Assembly: GCF_016086655.4 (NCBI RefSeq)
Contig: NC_052135.2
Coordinates: forward strand, 16,582,363 to 16,646,362
DNA: 64,000 nt
From: Lepeophtheirus salmonis
Taxonomy: Eukaryota > Arthropoda > Copepoda > Siphonostomatoida > Caligidae
Direction: 5' to 3'
Made by a program: the position numbers and the translations under genes. This document shows, piece after piece, positions 49,619-62,051 of the stretch (positions are counted from its first letter, which is position 1; every line of letters begins with the position of its first letter). The notes below the pieces were generated by a model. That model worked only from the letters and a program-made list of their open reading frames with translations, made no database searches and was not told the DNA's origin.

Positions 49619-49868
49619 TGTGGCCCGTCAATACATAATCAGTATTGGTTGATTTTTCTCAATTTGTGTTTTAAATTTAATTAGCATGTATGATATGAAA
49701 AGAAAAGAAAAAATAGGCTGTATTCGTATTCCTACGTATTTCAACCTATTTTCCTAACTATACATGATATTACGGCCATATATTTAGGAAGTAAACAAAT
49801 AATTGGGAATATTTACTTTTCTTAATTTATTTTTATCAAGATTGTTTTTATGATAATACATCGCATTT
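49619..49868 (+). repeat. Family A element, internally deleted
   Basis: It starts TGTGGCCCGTCAATACATAA and ends TCAAGATTGTTTTTATGATA then ATACATCGC. At about 250 bp it lacks roughly 200 bp of the interior, only 65 bp after the previous copy. Confidence 0.65.
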
Positions 49869-52800
49869 CTGAGTAACAATTCCAAATCGAATCAAATTAT
49901 TATCATAACTCATTCTTATGTTTTATTACAAGTGTTTGAAGTAATAGAAATTACTGGTATTGAATGTCAAAATCAAATATAGGTACATATTGTTGGGCAA
50001 CCAATAATAAGGCAGGTGCGGATAAAATAAGAGACTACAATAAAAAAAAATCTTAGAAATATGATTCAATATTACTGAAGGGTATCAAACTTCCTTGCAA
50101 ATATTTTTAATATTCGTAATGTTTATTTTGGATATTTTTACAATGTACATGGATTTGCGGTCAAAAACACCCTTCCATAGAACAATAGGATTAATTCTGA
50201 CTTATTTAGTCCTTTTTACAAGAAGCTATATTAACTTTAGAAAGAAAATCAACCAATATTAACAATTTCCTAAAATATAACACTCCAGAAATGATTCAGA
50301 ATGATTTTGTATGAAAAGTTGTGATTTCATTACAATTACAACTTTGTATGATGATCACCACCAATGAATTTTGAAATTGTATTTAATGATACTCTCATTA
50401 CTTTTTTTTAAGAAATAATTTAATACATTTCTGAAATTATTTTGATCAGATGTGATTATCTTCTAATCACATCAAAGTTTTCAAATCCAGAGAGATATAT
50501 TATTTCTTGATGGAATCCATAAGTTAGTTTGAGAAGAGTAATTACTTTTACATTTCTGTCTGAATTAATTTGAAAGGTTGCCTTGATGGGAAATATCTAC
50601 GATATCTCAAGAATTTTCAAATCCAAATAAAGTTGCTTCATTTTAAGTATTAATTTATTTGTAGATGTTGCTAAAGGAAAGATTATAACAAATAGATGGC
50701 TAATAATTTATGCCACTGTTAGATAAATTTCGAGAAAATCGAATCCCTGAAATGATAAAAGAAACAAACTTTTTGTGCCACGCCCATATTTTAAGCAAAT
50801 GATTATGTAAAAGATAAAGATACATAAAGACGGCACAAGGGTAAACCCCCACAAGAAATTATCTTCAAATTCATATGAATGATTTCAGGATTTATACCTT
50901 TGGCCAGAAATAAAAAATTATATTTTCTGGAGTGCTTAAAAATTGCTCTTGCATTTGAAAATTAGTTCTAAAACTGAATTTGATTTGAACACCGCCCTCT
51001 TTAATTACGTGTGACCAAAGTTGAATATATAGTGACTTTGATAAAATAACCATAAATTCTCAGCCTAATTTTATATGAGGAGCATAATAAAAAAGCTAAA
51101 AGCCTTAATTATATTTATTCAATATAGAGAAATTATATAATACTGAAATAAGTTGGATTAATTTCATTTAAAAAAATATTGTGATCCTTTCTTACGAAGT
51201 AAAATGGATAGTAAAAGAAAAATAATATTTTCTCAATTTCTTCTTTTTTATCCAAGACTCCTTTCATGCTGATACAAAAAAAATGTATTTAAAAAAATAC
51301 AAATTCAACTTATTTACTAAATAAGGAAAACTCAATTACAGTAACGTATTATGTACTGTCTTGTTAACAGGTGCTATTACTGGAAAACCAATGCAACACT
51401 AATAACAATTAATAAAACAATTGAAACTCAGCAATTTGGTTTCTTAACTTTGTTATGTTTAAGAAATATGACGTTCGTGGTTAAGCTGCAGTCTACATAC
51501 ATATTTATACATATATGTCCGTCTATTGTATTTAAAGCAATAATAATTAGGGTAATATTAGTAAAGATATTTGTACATACAAATAAATTGTAAGTATAAA
51601 AAGAGTTTTCAGCTAATTTTTCAATATTGGACAAAATATTCTTTAATGTGAAATATATTTTGCAGAGTGAATTTTTATTATAAAAAGGAACAAAATGAAA
51701 GATGAGACAAGTAAACCATTGATTTTTAAGGATCACCCTAATGCGTCTAAGTAATATGATTTTCAGACATATAAATTAAAGCAGCAGTCTGTCTCGTTGT
51801 TCTAAGAAGTGTGCGTTTACTAGGGATCCCTTGACGTCATATATATTGTTATTGTATATTACTTCTATTTTTATTGCCTACATTGAAGTACGTAACCACA
51901 GAATTCCTGTTCATTTATTTGTTGATTTATTAGAATATGATGGTAAAAAAATAACGAATGGTTAATAAATTATGACTGAACAAAATTATCTTGGTTTTTT
52001 TATTGCTCTGTATTTTGTATGCATTTTTTTTATAACAAATATTGTCTAATTTAATGCTTAGTTATGATTGAACATTAGTGGGACCCTTAAAAATTAATTT
52101 TTAGCTTATATTTGGCTTTTTATCTTCACTTTATAATAAAACTTCTAAGTGCAAAATATTTTTGACTTTAGTTAATATTTAAGATTAGCCCTCAAATCTA
52201 AATTTTTTGCCCTATATTGAAATTTTTTTTTTGATGCCTTCTATTTTTGATATCCACATAAAGTGGCATTATCTTTTTTTTCTGTAAGCACATATCAATT
52301 GTATACCAATACTTTAATAGGCTGCTTAAGTAGTTTTTGTAGTTTTGATTATTCAATCTTTTTTTGCATTAATTAGATTATTAAAGTTTTATTTTATAAC
52401 AAAGGACATTTATCTACAAACCGAATCATTATTTTTTGCACTTTTCTCATCTCGGTATAAATAAAGTTTTAATTTATTTTATGTTTCACTTGTATTAAAA
52501 AATTTGAAAAAACGTACGAAAGTGTTGCGAAATTTACAATTTTAGTCAAAAGTTTAAGAGCCCAGAATCTCTTAATGTTGTTCAAATGTACAATTTAGGC
52601 ACAGGAATATATTTTTACTATTAGAACTGATTTAAAGGGACATAGACAGAAAATAAATCCATTGATTTTTTAACTATACAATAAGAGCCACCCTAAATTA
52701 TTACTGATTCATATATATTATCTTATATCCATACATTATTTGTAATTAGTAAAAGCAATAAAAATTATGATGAAATAAGTAATTATTCCATAAGAAAAAA

Positions 52801-53260
52801 ATACAAATTCATCGTAATAAAAAGTAAAATATACACATTACAGAATTGCTAACACAAAATTATGGCATAACTATCAAAATTTTGTAGTATGTCTTAGGGA
52901 AACCTGGACGAGTTGTAAACAAAAATCGCCAAATTTTAAAAGAGCATAATTTACATATCAATCTAATTATTTTAATAAATAAAAAATTATATTAGTCAAT
53001 AGTTTATATTTTTTTACAAATTGCATTGGATTTTTTTTTATCATAAAAAAGATTAATTGTGTCTCTTTTTTTTAAACAACCTCCAATCACAATTCTTGTC
53101 ACATCTGCCTAGACTACAATCATTTGTTTAATTAAGAACTACCCAAGAATAACTCAGACATTACTCAGAGTTATTAACGACAATTAAATTTTCTTTAATA
53201 ATCTACTCATGGATACCAGTTTTTAATAAGTATTTCAACACCCCTTGCGTTGTATTTTTG
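49869..53260. other. AT-rich non-coding stretch with small inverted repeats
   Basis: No gene was recognised. GATGTGATTA (50449-50458) and TAATCACATC (50464-50473) form a perfect 10-bp hairpin with a 5-nt loop. Open frames at 51351-51593 (plus) and 51428-51736 (minus) overlap each other and have no motif. Short sequences at 51716-51742 and 52658-52697 resemble the end of the palindromic mini-element at 39.7 kb. Confidence 0.45.
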
Positions 53261-53334
53261 AGAAATGTTGAAATTTTCAATCATGAAGTTAGGGGTACAT
53301 TAAGGAATCGCATTATTATATTTCGAATGAGATA

Positions 53335-53700
53335 TTGGAATCAAATATATCTCCCTTTTGTTCAAAAATGGAAACAAAAAGTTGCAAATTATAACTTTGA
53401 GCTGACCCACCCATGACATCATGGACAACGTCAATCATTTTGGGTTCAACTTCGACACGATTTAACGCTTTTTCAAGCAACTAAAAGATGGATCTGATCT
53501 CAAGGATTGTTTTTGAAGTAATACCCCAGTCAATTGAACCCTTAAAGCCACCAAACACTCTTTTTGAGACCAACACCATTATTAATCCATGGAAAAATTT
53601 GCACATACACCGTTTACCATATCAAAGGTGGTTTAGATTGCTCGGGAAAGTCAAACAGGCTATTTCTTGATGAAAAAACATCAAGAATTCTGAATGGACG
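53335..53700 (-). pseudogene. Possible decayed transposase fragment, minus strand
   Basis: On the minus strand a frame running from about 53690 down to 53340 with one stop reads more like protein than its surroundings. A central part, MGGSAQSYNLQLFVSIFEQK, resembles the LGDSAPSY..V..W..EFKRG motif at the end of the mariner DNA-binding domain. The rest was not assignable. The plus-strand frames at 53488-53670 and 53564-53764 overlap it and are the less likely reading. Confidence 0.35.
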
Positions 53701-54177
53701 CTTCTCAGAATGTAATTTTTTTTTGTTGAAATCGTTTTTAAAACTTATTTTTGATTTTCCTTAAAGTCTATATTTATTATTTTATTACTAGTATGTTCAT
53801 ATACATTGATTAAATTTATCTTTAACGTCTACCATGTACGAGTTCAGTATACTTCATTCAGACTAAAATGAAGTACAGGATTCAAGGTGGTGTAGAATTT
53901 ATTCACTCCATGCGATGTATTTCCGTTTACTTTTCTTTTTAAATATGAAAACCTGAGTACTAGCTGCACAGTACACACACTCGTTGCTACATTGTAATTT
54001 CCTGGACTTTGTGCCAGAAAACTTTGCTTTCTTTGTATAGATTTTTAAAATGAAATTTTCATAAGTACAAGGCCCTACTAGTGTTTCTTTACTAGATCTT
54101 CATAATATAAAACTGGCAATAGGCATTATAGTTGAATAAGAGACAAACAGAATAGAAATCTCTTCATGGTATATACC

Positions 54178-54950
54178 GGGCCGTCAGAAAGTCTTTGAAC
54201 ATAATAAACGTTGAATGATTAATAACACTTATTGGCTTTAAATGAAATTCTATATAATTTTTTTCAATTGGAACTTGTTTATTACTCATTAGAGATTATT
54301 ATTTATGGATTTGAGCACCTTTGGCCTCAATCTCACGCTCCCTGCGATCATGGCCCGCTCTGTACACGTTGAAAATGTAGTGGTTCGACATTGATCAACA
54401 CTCCTTCTCGACCAATTGTTTTAGGGACTCATTACTACTGTGACTTTGTTCACAGGCCTTGCTTTTAATTTTCCACCAAATGCTGTAATAAAAAGGATTT
54501 AGGTTGGGATTCTGCAGTGGCGAGAAGACCTTCTTCCAGAACTTCATTATTTTTTTTTGCCATCCAATCCTGCACGATTTTTTCGGTATGAGCAGGAGCC
54601 CTGTCCTGTTGAAAGTAATAATCCGTTTTTTTTATTCTTTTGTAATTTTGCAAACCTAGTGAAGCACTTGTGTTTGCAAAATCATCAAGTAATCCTTACT
54701 AGTTAATTTGTATCCAATGGGGGGAACCAAATATGCTTCATTTTGTGACCTTCATATGAAACAATACTGAGCATCATTACTGTGGCCGGATGTTTGTTCA
54801 CAGAGGTTGCAGTTTACTTCTTCAAAACATATGACCCGATAATTTTTCCTATTGTTCACAGGATTCATTTTAAATGTATTTTTGTCCGAGAAGAACCAAA
54901 TTCGGTTTCTGTGATACCTAGGTCATTGTGAAGCTTTTAACTCCGATTGT
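54178..54950 (-). pseudogene. Decayed mariner-type transposase, minus strand
   Basis: Reading from about 54910 downward, fragments of a transposase appear in order. The clearest frame (54653-54465) holds YYFQQDRAPAHTEKIVQDWM, the block with the second catalytic aspartate (codon 54605-54603) followed by the region that leads to the third. The sequence after it (SQPKSFLLQHLVENKSKACE) covers the place of the usual SPDLNPLDYSVW block, but the Asp is not preserved. The upstream part shows many stops (for example around 54850-54700). The right-hand GGGCCGTCAGAAAGTCTTTG at 54179-54198 may be the element's 3' terminus. It is inactive. Confidence 0.75.
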
Positions 54951-55520
54951 ACACAATTAATTCATTAGCGCTATAGACAGAAATGAGTATGTGTTATTAA
55001 TTCATAAATGATGAAGTAGCTACCATGTGCAATCATGTGATACTTTTTTGCACTTATATAGATAACGTCAACTCTATTGAATTTCGGATAAATAATATAT
55101 TGCTCCTAAAATAAAATTTGCGCAAATAAAAAGATTACTAAAATTAAAGTACCACTAAAATAAATGAAACTGTCAGTCAAAGAAGAAAAAACCTTTTGAT
55201 TTTATTAAAACCCTTAATGACTTTCTCATTCTTCTTGTTCTATTTCTCTCTTTCTATCTATTACCTAAATGGTTGGATATTAAAACCATTAATATTTATT
55301 TTCTTTTTATATTATACTAACGTTTGCTCCTGTGTTTTTATAATTGTAATATATTTACAAGTATGTATGTGGCAATAAATTGTATGTACATATAATGGTA
55401 ACCAATGGTAACCAATTTGACATTTGTATGTATGCTTCAAAAAACATCTGAAGTAGGATAATATCATATAAGAAAAAATATGATAATGGAATCGGGAGCA
55501 GCTTTTTTTTTTTAGTTGCT
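54951..55520. other. AT-rich non-coding stretch
   Basis: A perfect tandem ATGGTAACCA/ATGGTAACCA lies at about 55394-55413. The frame at 55196-55378 and the 125-codon minus-strand frame at 55355-55732 have no motif; the latter runs through a family B repeat. Confidence 0.5.
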
Positions 55521-55524
55521 ACCT

Positions 55525-55898
55525 CAATAGGTGTTTTTTTATTTTCCAAAGCTGTTATCATTACTATTTTATTCTTGATAAGAGAAAATATGAATTTAAA
55601 GTAATCAATGGTGCTTGAAAGAAGAAAGATAACACCGTAAAGTTGTTCCAGAGTTATCTGTGAATGTCCCTGATGGAATTTAGGATCGACATAGCAGTAC
55701 TTTCTACCTATACCTTGGTAGATAAATAGCAAGATTTGTGTCCATTACCTTCATCCCATAGCTACATGCAGCTAATAAAAAAAAACACATTTTGACAGCT
55801 ATGCTGCTTTTCTCACTCACATTTTACCAATTGACAGAGGAGAAGCTGCGTTAATTTCCGGTTTCTTTTTTTAGTATGCTGACACACCATATATTTCA
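55525..55898 (+). repeat. Family B dispersed repeat, copy with preserved terminus
   Basis: It includes AAAGCTGTTATCATTACTAT, TGATAAGAGAAAATATG, TAGGATCGACATAGCAGTAC, TTGACAGCTATGCTGCTTTT and the end TTAGTATGCTGACACACCAT. That last word closely resembles the family A right end (ATGTTGACACACCAC), suggesting related transposase recognition. Confidence 0.65.
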
Positions 55899-57365
55899 AC
55901 TATGGATAATGAAAGAAGAAAATATGTAAGAGTACAATATATAATGCCGATATAATTTTATATTATATAACTTTTTGCTATGTTTTATGTCGGATTCGTG
56001 TATTCTTTTGGGAAAAAAGAGTAGGATAGAAAAAGAATTGTTTTGCTTGCACGTTGCTGACTATGGTTGGTTCTAAAGTTTTTCTATCGAGATAATTTTT
56101 TTTTCTCCTAAACATCATGTTAGTTACACATCTGAAGAAGTATTCGAGGTGAATAAATTCCACAATATGCCTCATAAAACTATATAATTACTATAATTTT
56201 GTCTTTAATATCTAAAATGAGCGATTGAGAGAACCGAAGGATGCCTTTGTTCTATATTAAAAGATGTGACTTTGGAAAAACAGTAAAATAAATTATTAGG
56301 GATAGGTTTCTAATAGGATAAGCTACTAAATTGACTTAAATTGATATTTTATCTTCATACGATTTCACATTTGAGAGGATATTCAAAGTAAATGTTGCTC
56401 TTGAGTTTACTTTTTGAAAGGCTAAGATACTCTTCAAAGGAAATATGAATGTAAATGTTTTCAAAATAAAACAATCAGACTCAAGATTTCTAAAATTTGA
56501 AATAAAACAATGTGATCGACAAGTTTTGAATTTATTAACCGAATTTATGAAATTCCTGTAAAATTATGTTTAGTAAAATATTTCTTACTAAAAAAATGTC
56601 ATCATCAATTGATTTTAAGACAACTTTACTCAAATCCAAAACATTGAGGAGCAGATATAGTGAGACAGGGTTGTAATCACCTGTGGATTTCCCCTCAATA
56701 GTAGTTTTTTGCCTGTATTAATCATCGACCAGCTAATGGTGAGTCCATAGTCACTCCAGTCAAGCCCCCCAATAAAACAAATCAGCTTCCCCAAACTAAA
56801 TTATAAATTCGGCATTATGATATCAAGAGAAAAAAAAGATTTATTTAGGTCTTTTGTTTCAAGGGAAGTTTAAATCTAATGGCATGGGTCTTTGATCAAT
56901 ACAAAAAGACTAACACATTCAAGAGTAAATTTCTAGACTAAAACAACAATTTCTGAATAATTACAACTCCATCAGTATATACCAAAAATAACATAAGAAA
57001 TTTTGTGGGAAATATTATTAAAAACTTAAAATATGGTTGGTCCAATTCTAAAAATTACTGAATAGCAGAAGCACTAGTAGAAAATGTTATTACAATGTTG
57101 GACAAATGTTTAAAATTATTTCCATGATCATCACAAATATCTTAAATATGAATGTAATAAATATATTAATGTTATGTTGAGACTTGGTCCGTGACCAATT
57201 TTTATTCCATTTGATTTAAGTGTATTGTTCTAGAGCGATATGAACCAATTTTTTGAAATTTAAATCATAAACCAAAATTATATTATCTAAAATAAGCCAT
57301 ATACGACACTTTCTTTTTACTTTCGAAAAAAAAATAAGGTGATTTCATATTATATCAAATTAATT
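55899..57365. other. AT-rich non-coding stretch
   Basis: No gene was recognised. The minus-strand frame at 55978-56175 has no motif. A patch at 56650-56790 is GC-richer but has stops throughout. Confidence 0.5.
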
Positions 57366-57369
57366 TTCT

Positions 57370-57482
57370 TTATTGTAGGGACCATTCTAGACTAAATTAG
57401 TTCGGTCTTACAATAGTTATAACGTTCTCAGACGTGTCCATACCTAATTTGCAGACCAAAAGCAAACACAAATAAATAGTAG
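57370..57482 (+). repeat. GGTCT-rich repeat fragment, copy 3
   Basis: CTAGACTAAATTAGTTCGGT and CAGACCAAAAGCAAACACAA match the right part of the 41-42 kb repeat units. It is short and diverged. Confidence 0.4.
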
Positions 57483-57592
57483 TTGAGATCAATATACCAG
57501 GCCAACAGTAATTATTTACTCATTTATATTATGCAAATTTTGAGAAGTGAAGAGTTATTTTTGTATAGTTTTCTTATAGATAATGTTGTAGT

Positions 57593-57780
57593 GAAATAGC
57601 AACACTTCTCCGCGTAGAACTGTCCCAGAGGGCCTTTCGGGGAGGATACTAGGGCCTCGAAAAAGAAGATTTACAATGTATCCATGAATGAGAAACTTTG
57701 TAAATCATCTTCCTCGAGGCCCAAGCCTAGTCCTTAGTTGCTTTCTGAGACAATTCCACTCGGAGAAGCGCTGTTATCTC
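57593..57780. repeat. Fold-back element with long inverted repeats
   Basis: The two halves (57593-57678 and about 57695-57780) are inverse copies at roughly 70-75 percent identity by eye, with blocks such as CTTCTCCG/CGGAGAAG, GGGCCTCGA/TCGAGGCCC and GATTTACAA/TTGTAAATC in register, around a loop of about 16 nt. It is clearly GC-richer than its flanks. It could be a small MITE; if transcribed, it would form a long imperfect hairpin. Confidence 0.75.
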
Positions 57781-58660
57781 AATCCTCTTCTCGTATTGTA
57801 TGCTCATGACGACTAGGACAATATTTTTCTGAGTAATAAACAGCTAATTATATGTTCTACAGCATTGCTCATAGAAAAATTGTAAAAAAAGACTCTTAAC
57901 CTCTTAAAATTTGTTTAATAGAAATGGGTAAATTATAACAGTTGGACCGGTATGTATGTATAATATTGGAACATATTTTATTCTATTCACTCTGAAAATT
58001 GACTTTGAGACTTTTTGGATTTTTGGAAGACCAAGATAATATGACCTAAGTTTCGTAGTAAAATTTGCACAATCAAGCAATAATCAGTGAGAAAGTTACA
58101 TTTTTGAGAAAAGATACAATTATCACTCTTTTTTTTAAAAGAATAACATTAGCACATCCTCTTCAAGGTTACCCTAGCTGGTAACCTTGAAAGTAAATAA
58201 CGTGATAATTGTGCCGCAATGGTTTCTTAAATGAAGACATTGAATTGAGATATCTGTATGTATATATGTACATAAAAATTTAACAAAAAGTTGATTACAA
58301 TGAAGCCTTTCTTTGATTAGATTCAATGTAAATGCCATACATTAGTATCATACATCATTTTTGCATAAACCAATGCCTCGGTTTTTTTTTATATTTATAT
58401 TTATGTCTATATGCTCTTAATGAATGGCCTATATAGGTATAGGTATATAAGATATATGGGTATGTTGATGATGCCCACTGATGAGGTGAGTGTATCTATG
58501 TATTGAATAGCATATCTTCAATCTAAACAGTCATCTATTTACAAAAAAAAATTGCGTATAATTGAAATGATTTGAATAAGAGTTGAAAGAGAGTTACTGA
58601 ATGGATATGCATGTTTTTTTGTTGTTTTTTATTGTCAATGTTGAATTTTCTCTCAAAGAA
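57781..58660. other. AT-rich non-coding stretch with a small perfect hairpin
   Basis: TTCAAGGTTACC (58162-58173) and GGTAACCTTGAA (58180-58191) are perfect 12-bp inverted repeats with a 6-nt spacer. Nothing else was recognised. Confidence 0.5.
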
Positions 58661-58665
58661 TATTT

Positions 58666-58895
58666 GTTGGATGTCATCATAAAATCAATCTTTAACAAAA
58701 ATAAAGAAAACTTAAAAACTTCAGTAAACATACAGCCCAATATTTCATGGACATATTTGAGTCAATTATAGGCTGTGTAAAAGGTATTCAATTTTGTAGG
58801 ATGAGTTAAGATATCCCAGGAATTTAATTAAAGTTTAAAGCCATTGTTTGACTTAAGAGACTTATATTGGCCCTCATATGTTGCAGAATTATATT
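58666..58895 (-). repeat. Family A element, inverted and truncated
   Basis: GTCATCATAAAATCAATCTT and AGCCCAATATTTCATGGACA, then ATTTGAGTCAATTATAGGC, GATGAGTTAAGATATCCCAG and ACTTAAGAGACTTATATTGG are the inverse of family A from its 3' terminus to its middle. Confidence 0.7.
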
Positions 58896-59317
58896 TGAAA
58901 TGGGAAAGAAACCCCATTTTTTTAGTACTTGAGCACATTGGTGATCTTCACAATGAAAAAGATAATTTACTATTTATTTAAAAGCATGTTTATTATTTAT
59001 TTATTTTATTTTCAAGAAGTAATGCTGAATATGTTAAAACTGATGAAAACGTAAAGATAATGAATGTATGAAAAGACAAGGAGGAAGAAAATAGCGCCAA
59101 ATGAACAGAATGAACAAATGATAGAAATAAAATATAAGGACCATGATAATTCAATTTTTTTTTTTTTTTTTTTTTGTGAATTTTTAAAATAAAAATTATT
59201 TCTAAAAGTTTCACTCATCCGGTTTCAAAAAATCAAAAAACATCAATATCATAAAATGATATTCTGGAAATGAGGTATTTTGACAACTACATTAAAGTTG
59301 TAGTTGATAAACTGAAA
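58896..59317. other. Non-coding stretch with a long poly-T run
   Basis: A T21 run lies at 59155-59175. The two overlapping minus-strand frames here read through the run and are not genes. Confidence 0.55.
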
Positions 59318-59682
59318 AATGTTTTTTTTTCTTAAACTTTTATCACTATTCTTTCATTCTGAGGAGAGAAAACATAAGTAAAAAGTGTAACCACTTGTGT
59401 GTGTGTCTCATAAAGGGCGGAGAGCAACACTGATGAGTTATAAATATGAGTACTTCTTGGACTCCGAGTAGAATTGAGGATCGCCATTGCAGTAATTACT
59501 ACCTATTTCCTTAATTGATACGTATGGGATTTTTGATTATTTCCTTCTTCTCAAAGCTGATGGGTATAGCTAGTATAATTAAACGCCATGCCAGCTAAGC
59601 TGCACTTCTCCAATATATTTTACAAATTGTCAGGGTTACCATGTTGGTTTTCGATTTCTTTTTTATACAATCCCACAAACCC
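59318..59682 (+). repeat. Family B dispersed repeat, well preserved copy
   Basis: Shared words in order: CTGAGGAGAGAAAACATAAG, TTGGACTCCGAGTAGAATTG, AGGATCGCCATTGCAGTAAT, CATGCCAGCTAAGCTGCACT, GTCAGGGTTACCATGTTGG and a final TTTTTTATAC. It is non-coding. Confidence 0.7.
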
Positions 59683-61620
59683 TTTCGATATGAAACCCTA
59701 CATTTGTAGGAGTAAAGTTTGAATTGACTGTTCGTATTTTTGAATTGGTAATTACAATAGTAATTACACAAAGCCTTCAGATCTTAAACTGCAACATTCG
59801 AATGTCTTAAAGTATGCCTCAGAAAATTGTTATCTACTAAATATTATTTGCAATAAGCCAAAATCTTATAAGAAATTGGAAAGCAATCCCATTCCTGAGT
59901 TGGCAGAGTTATTCTTTATATATTTGAAGCTGCAATGGTTCTGAATAGTGGAATTAGAATAATGTTCTTTATTCACATAAATTAAGAAAATGTATTTGTT
60001 GATGATAAAATACCTTCTTGGTATATTCTTTATTTGATGCAGCTTATACTAAGATCCGACTTATAGTCTAAAAATACGGTAGTTTAAGAATATTTGGCCC
60101 ATTTTTGCACATTACTACTAATACTAATTAAGTCAATTGCATTATCAATTAATTCAAAAGTACGGTTATCCAACGATTGTCAAAACTAACAGAAAAATTA
60201 CAATCATTTGTACATCATAAAAAGGTTTCAAAATAATATCTCAGTTTTTATGTTCGAAATGAAATCATTTTTTAACTCTTTTTAAAAAAATAGATGACAA
60301 ACATTTGAAAGAAATTGAGAAAAGAATGGACGTTTTTTTTAAAGTGACCTTTTTATAAAATAAAAGTCATTTTAAAAATAGTAAAACAAAATTGAAATTC
60401 TTTTTGTTCAGTTTTAATATTAAAATAAAAGTTAGAGAGTTGGGTATTAAAATATTTGTGGTTTTGGCATAGGGGGGTTAAACAAAAATACACCCAAGTA
60501 TTGGGGGAATGTAAAATTATGATGAAAAACGAACAACATGGTATGTGAATGACCTCCTCTAAAGAATGTAGAATTACCAGATACCTATAAAAAAAGAAAT
60601 GGTATATCCATGATAAGTGTGTCATATGCTATTAATGTAAGATATCAAACAAAAAACTTTTTTTAACTTATGATATTAAAAGAATAAACTCGGATGGATA
60701 ATATAAAGTATGGCATATATTACTTATCTGTTATATTTATCAAACTTTTTTTTTAATCCGTACCTATATACTATATTAATATCTTTTTAAACAGTAGCAA
60801 TGGCCTTACACACATAAAAAAAAATAACACTTTTGTTCTTTTCCTTTTGAGTATGCATTTTTACTTTAATATTGACAAGCTTCAAATCGATTTAACAATG
60901 AGTTGGCATTCTTTTATTATATATGTATTATAAATATATACGTATATACAAAGTGTATGTATAATATTTGAATATATGCAAACTGAATTATGTCTACATA
61001 TAACATAATTTAAAAAAAAGCTGTCGGATTTCATTCTATAGAAACATAAGTAACTCATTTTAAAAGCTAAGGAAAATAAGGACTGATTCGTTTTTTGTTT
61101 TTTTTTCAAGCACTTCAAATGCCGATAATATGTATTCATCGAATTCGTTTAAGAAAGCTTATATATTTTCCTTTTGTTACGGCATTTCCTTTTCACAAAC
61201 TCAAATACAATCGTACTGGTTATTGCATTTAGTTTTATGACAGCCATTATGTTATTGTACAACTTGTAAAAATATTAGAACGGTTTTTTTTTACATAAAC
61301 AAACTTTTTACTCTATAAACAACAGTTATACCTGCAAAGCACATATCAATTCCCCCAAAATTATCGAAATTAAAGGTTTAGCGAATCTATACTAATAAAT
61401 TCATATATCTTGTTTCAAACAATCATCATAATTTCATAGTTAAGTGAGAGGAAGGTAAATTCTTTAATATTTAACTTTATTAATAACAAATTGTCTATCT
61501 ATGAGTGATTAGATAGTCCAAGTAAAGATTTATAACTAAGAAAATGAAAAAAATAAGTTTTATATGAATTTTGGATAACAGTAATATTATTGTATAACTT
61601 TATCTTTTCGGACTGGACTC
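59683..61620. other. AT-rich non-coding stretch
   Basis: No gene was recognised. Minus-strand frames at 60353-60625 and 60882-61139 are phenylalanine, isoleucine and tyrosine rich and motif-free. TA runs occur near 60915-60950. Confidence 0.5.
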
Positions 61621-61622
61621 TT

Positions 61623-62051
61623 TATGTGGCCCGGCCATACAAAAACAAGGTAGAATTATTTTTCTCAAAATTGAGTATAGATTACATTTACAATCTTCAA
61701 CGAGAGATCATAATAGTCCATTTATATCAATAAATTAATGTTAACAACCCCTTGGAAGTGCGGCACATTGATCCTCAAAATTAATTAAAATGAAAAATTC
61801 ACAGATTATATTAGAAAGTCCATATATCCACTACAAGTCTTTCTATCAAATCAAGGTTTCAAACTATAGCTAAAATACTTTGCTATATTTTTTCAATTCA
61901 CATATTTGAATACAAAACTGATAATGGAGTCAAATATGTCATTGAAAAATTGGGATGTATGTATTTATGAACTAAACAAATTTGTATATTGGGATTTTCT
62001 TCCATTCTTGATTTTTGTTCAAGATTGTTGCTATGTTGATGCACCACATAT
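61623..62051 (+). repeat. Family A inverted-repeat element, near complete
   Basis: It starts TATGTGGCCCGGCCATACAA and ends ATTGTTGCTATGTTGATGCA then CCACATA. The internal words agree with the copy at 46.5 kb (ACCCCTTGGAAGTGC, CAAATATGTCATTGAAAAAT). It is 429 bp long and without coding capacity. Confidence 0.75.

Noticed and set aside
50449..50473. 10-bp hairpin resembling a bacterial terminator
   Set aside because: The context is eukaryotic, there is no gene upstream, and such short AT-rich hairpins are expected by chance in a window of this size.
51351..51736. Overlapping open frames on both strands (80 and 102 codons)
   Set aside because: They overlap antisense to each other and neither has protein-like composition or motifs.
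55355..55732. Longest open frame in the window (125 codons, minus strand)
   Set aside because: It reads antisense through a family B repeat, has no recognisable motif, and its composition is that expected by chance.
59155..59175. T21 run, considered as an inverse poly(A) tail of a retrocopy
   Set aside because: No coding or repeat sequence recognisable as a retrocopy adjoins it on the minus strand.
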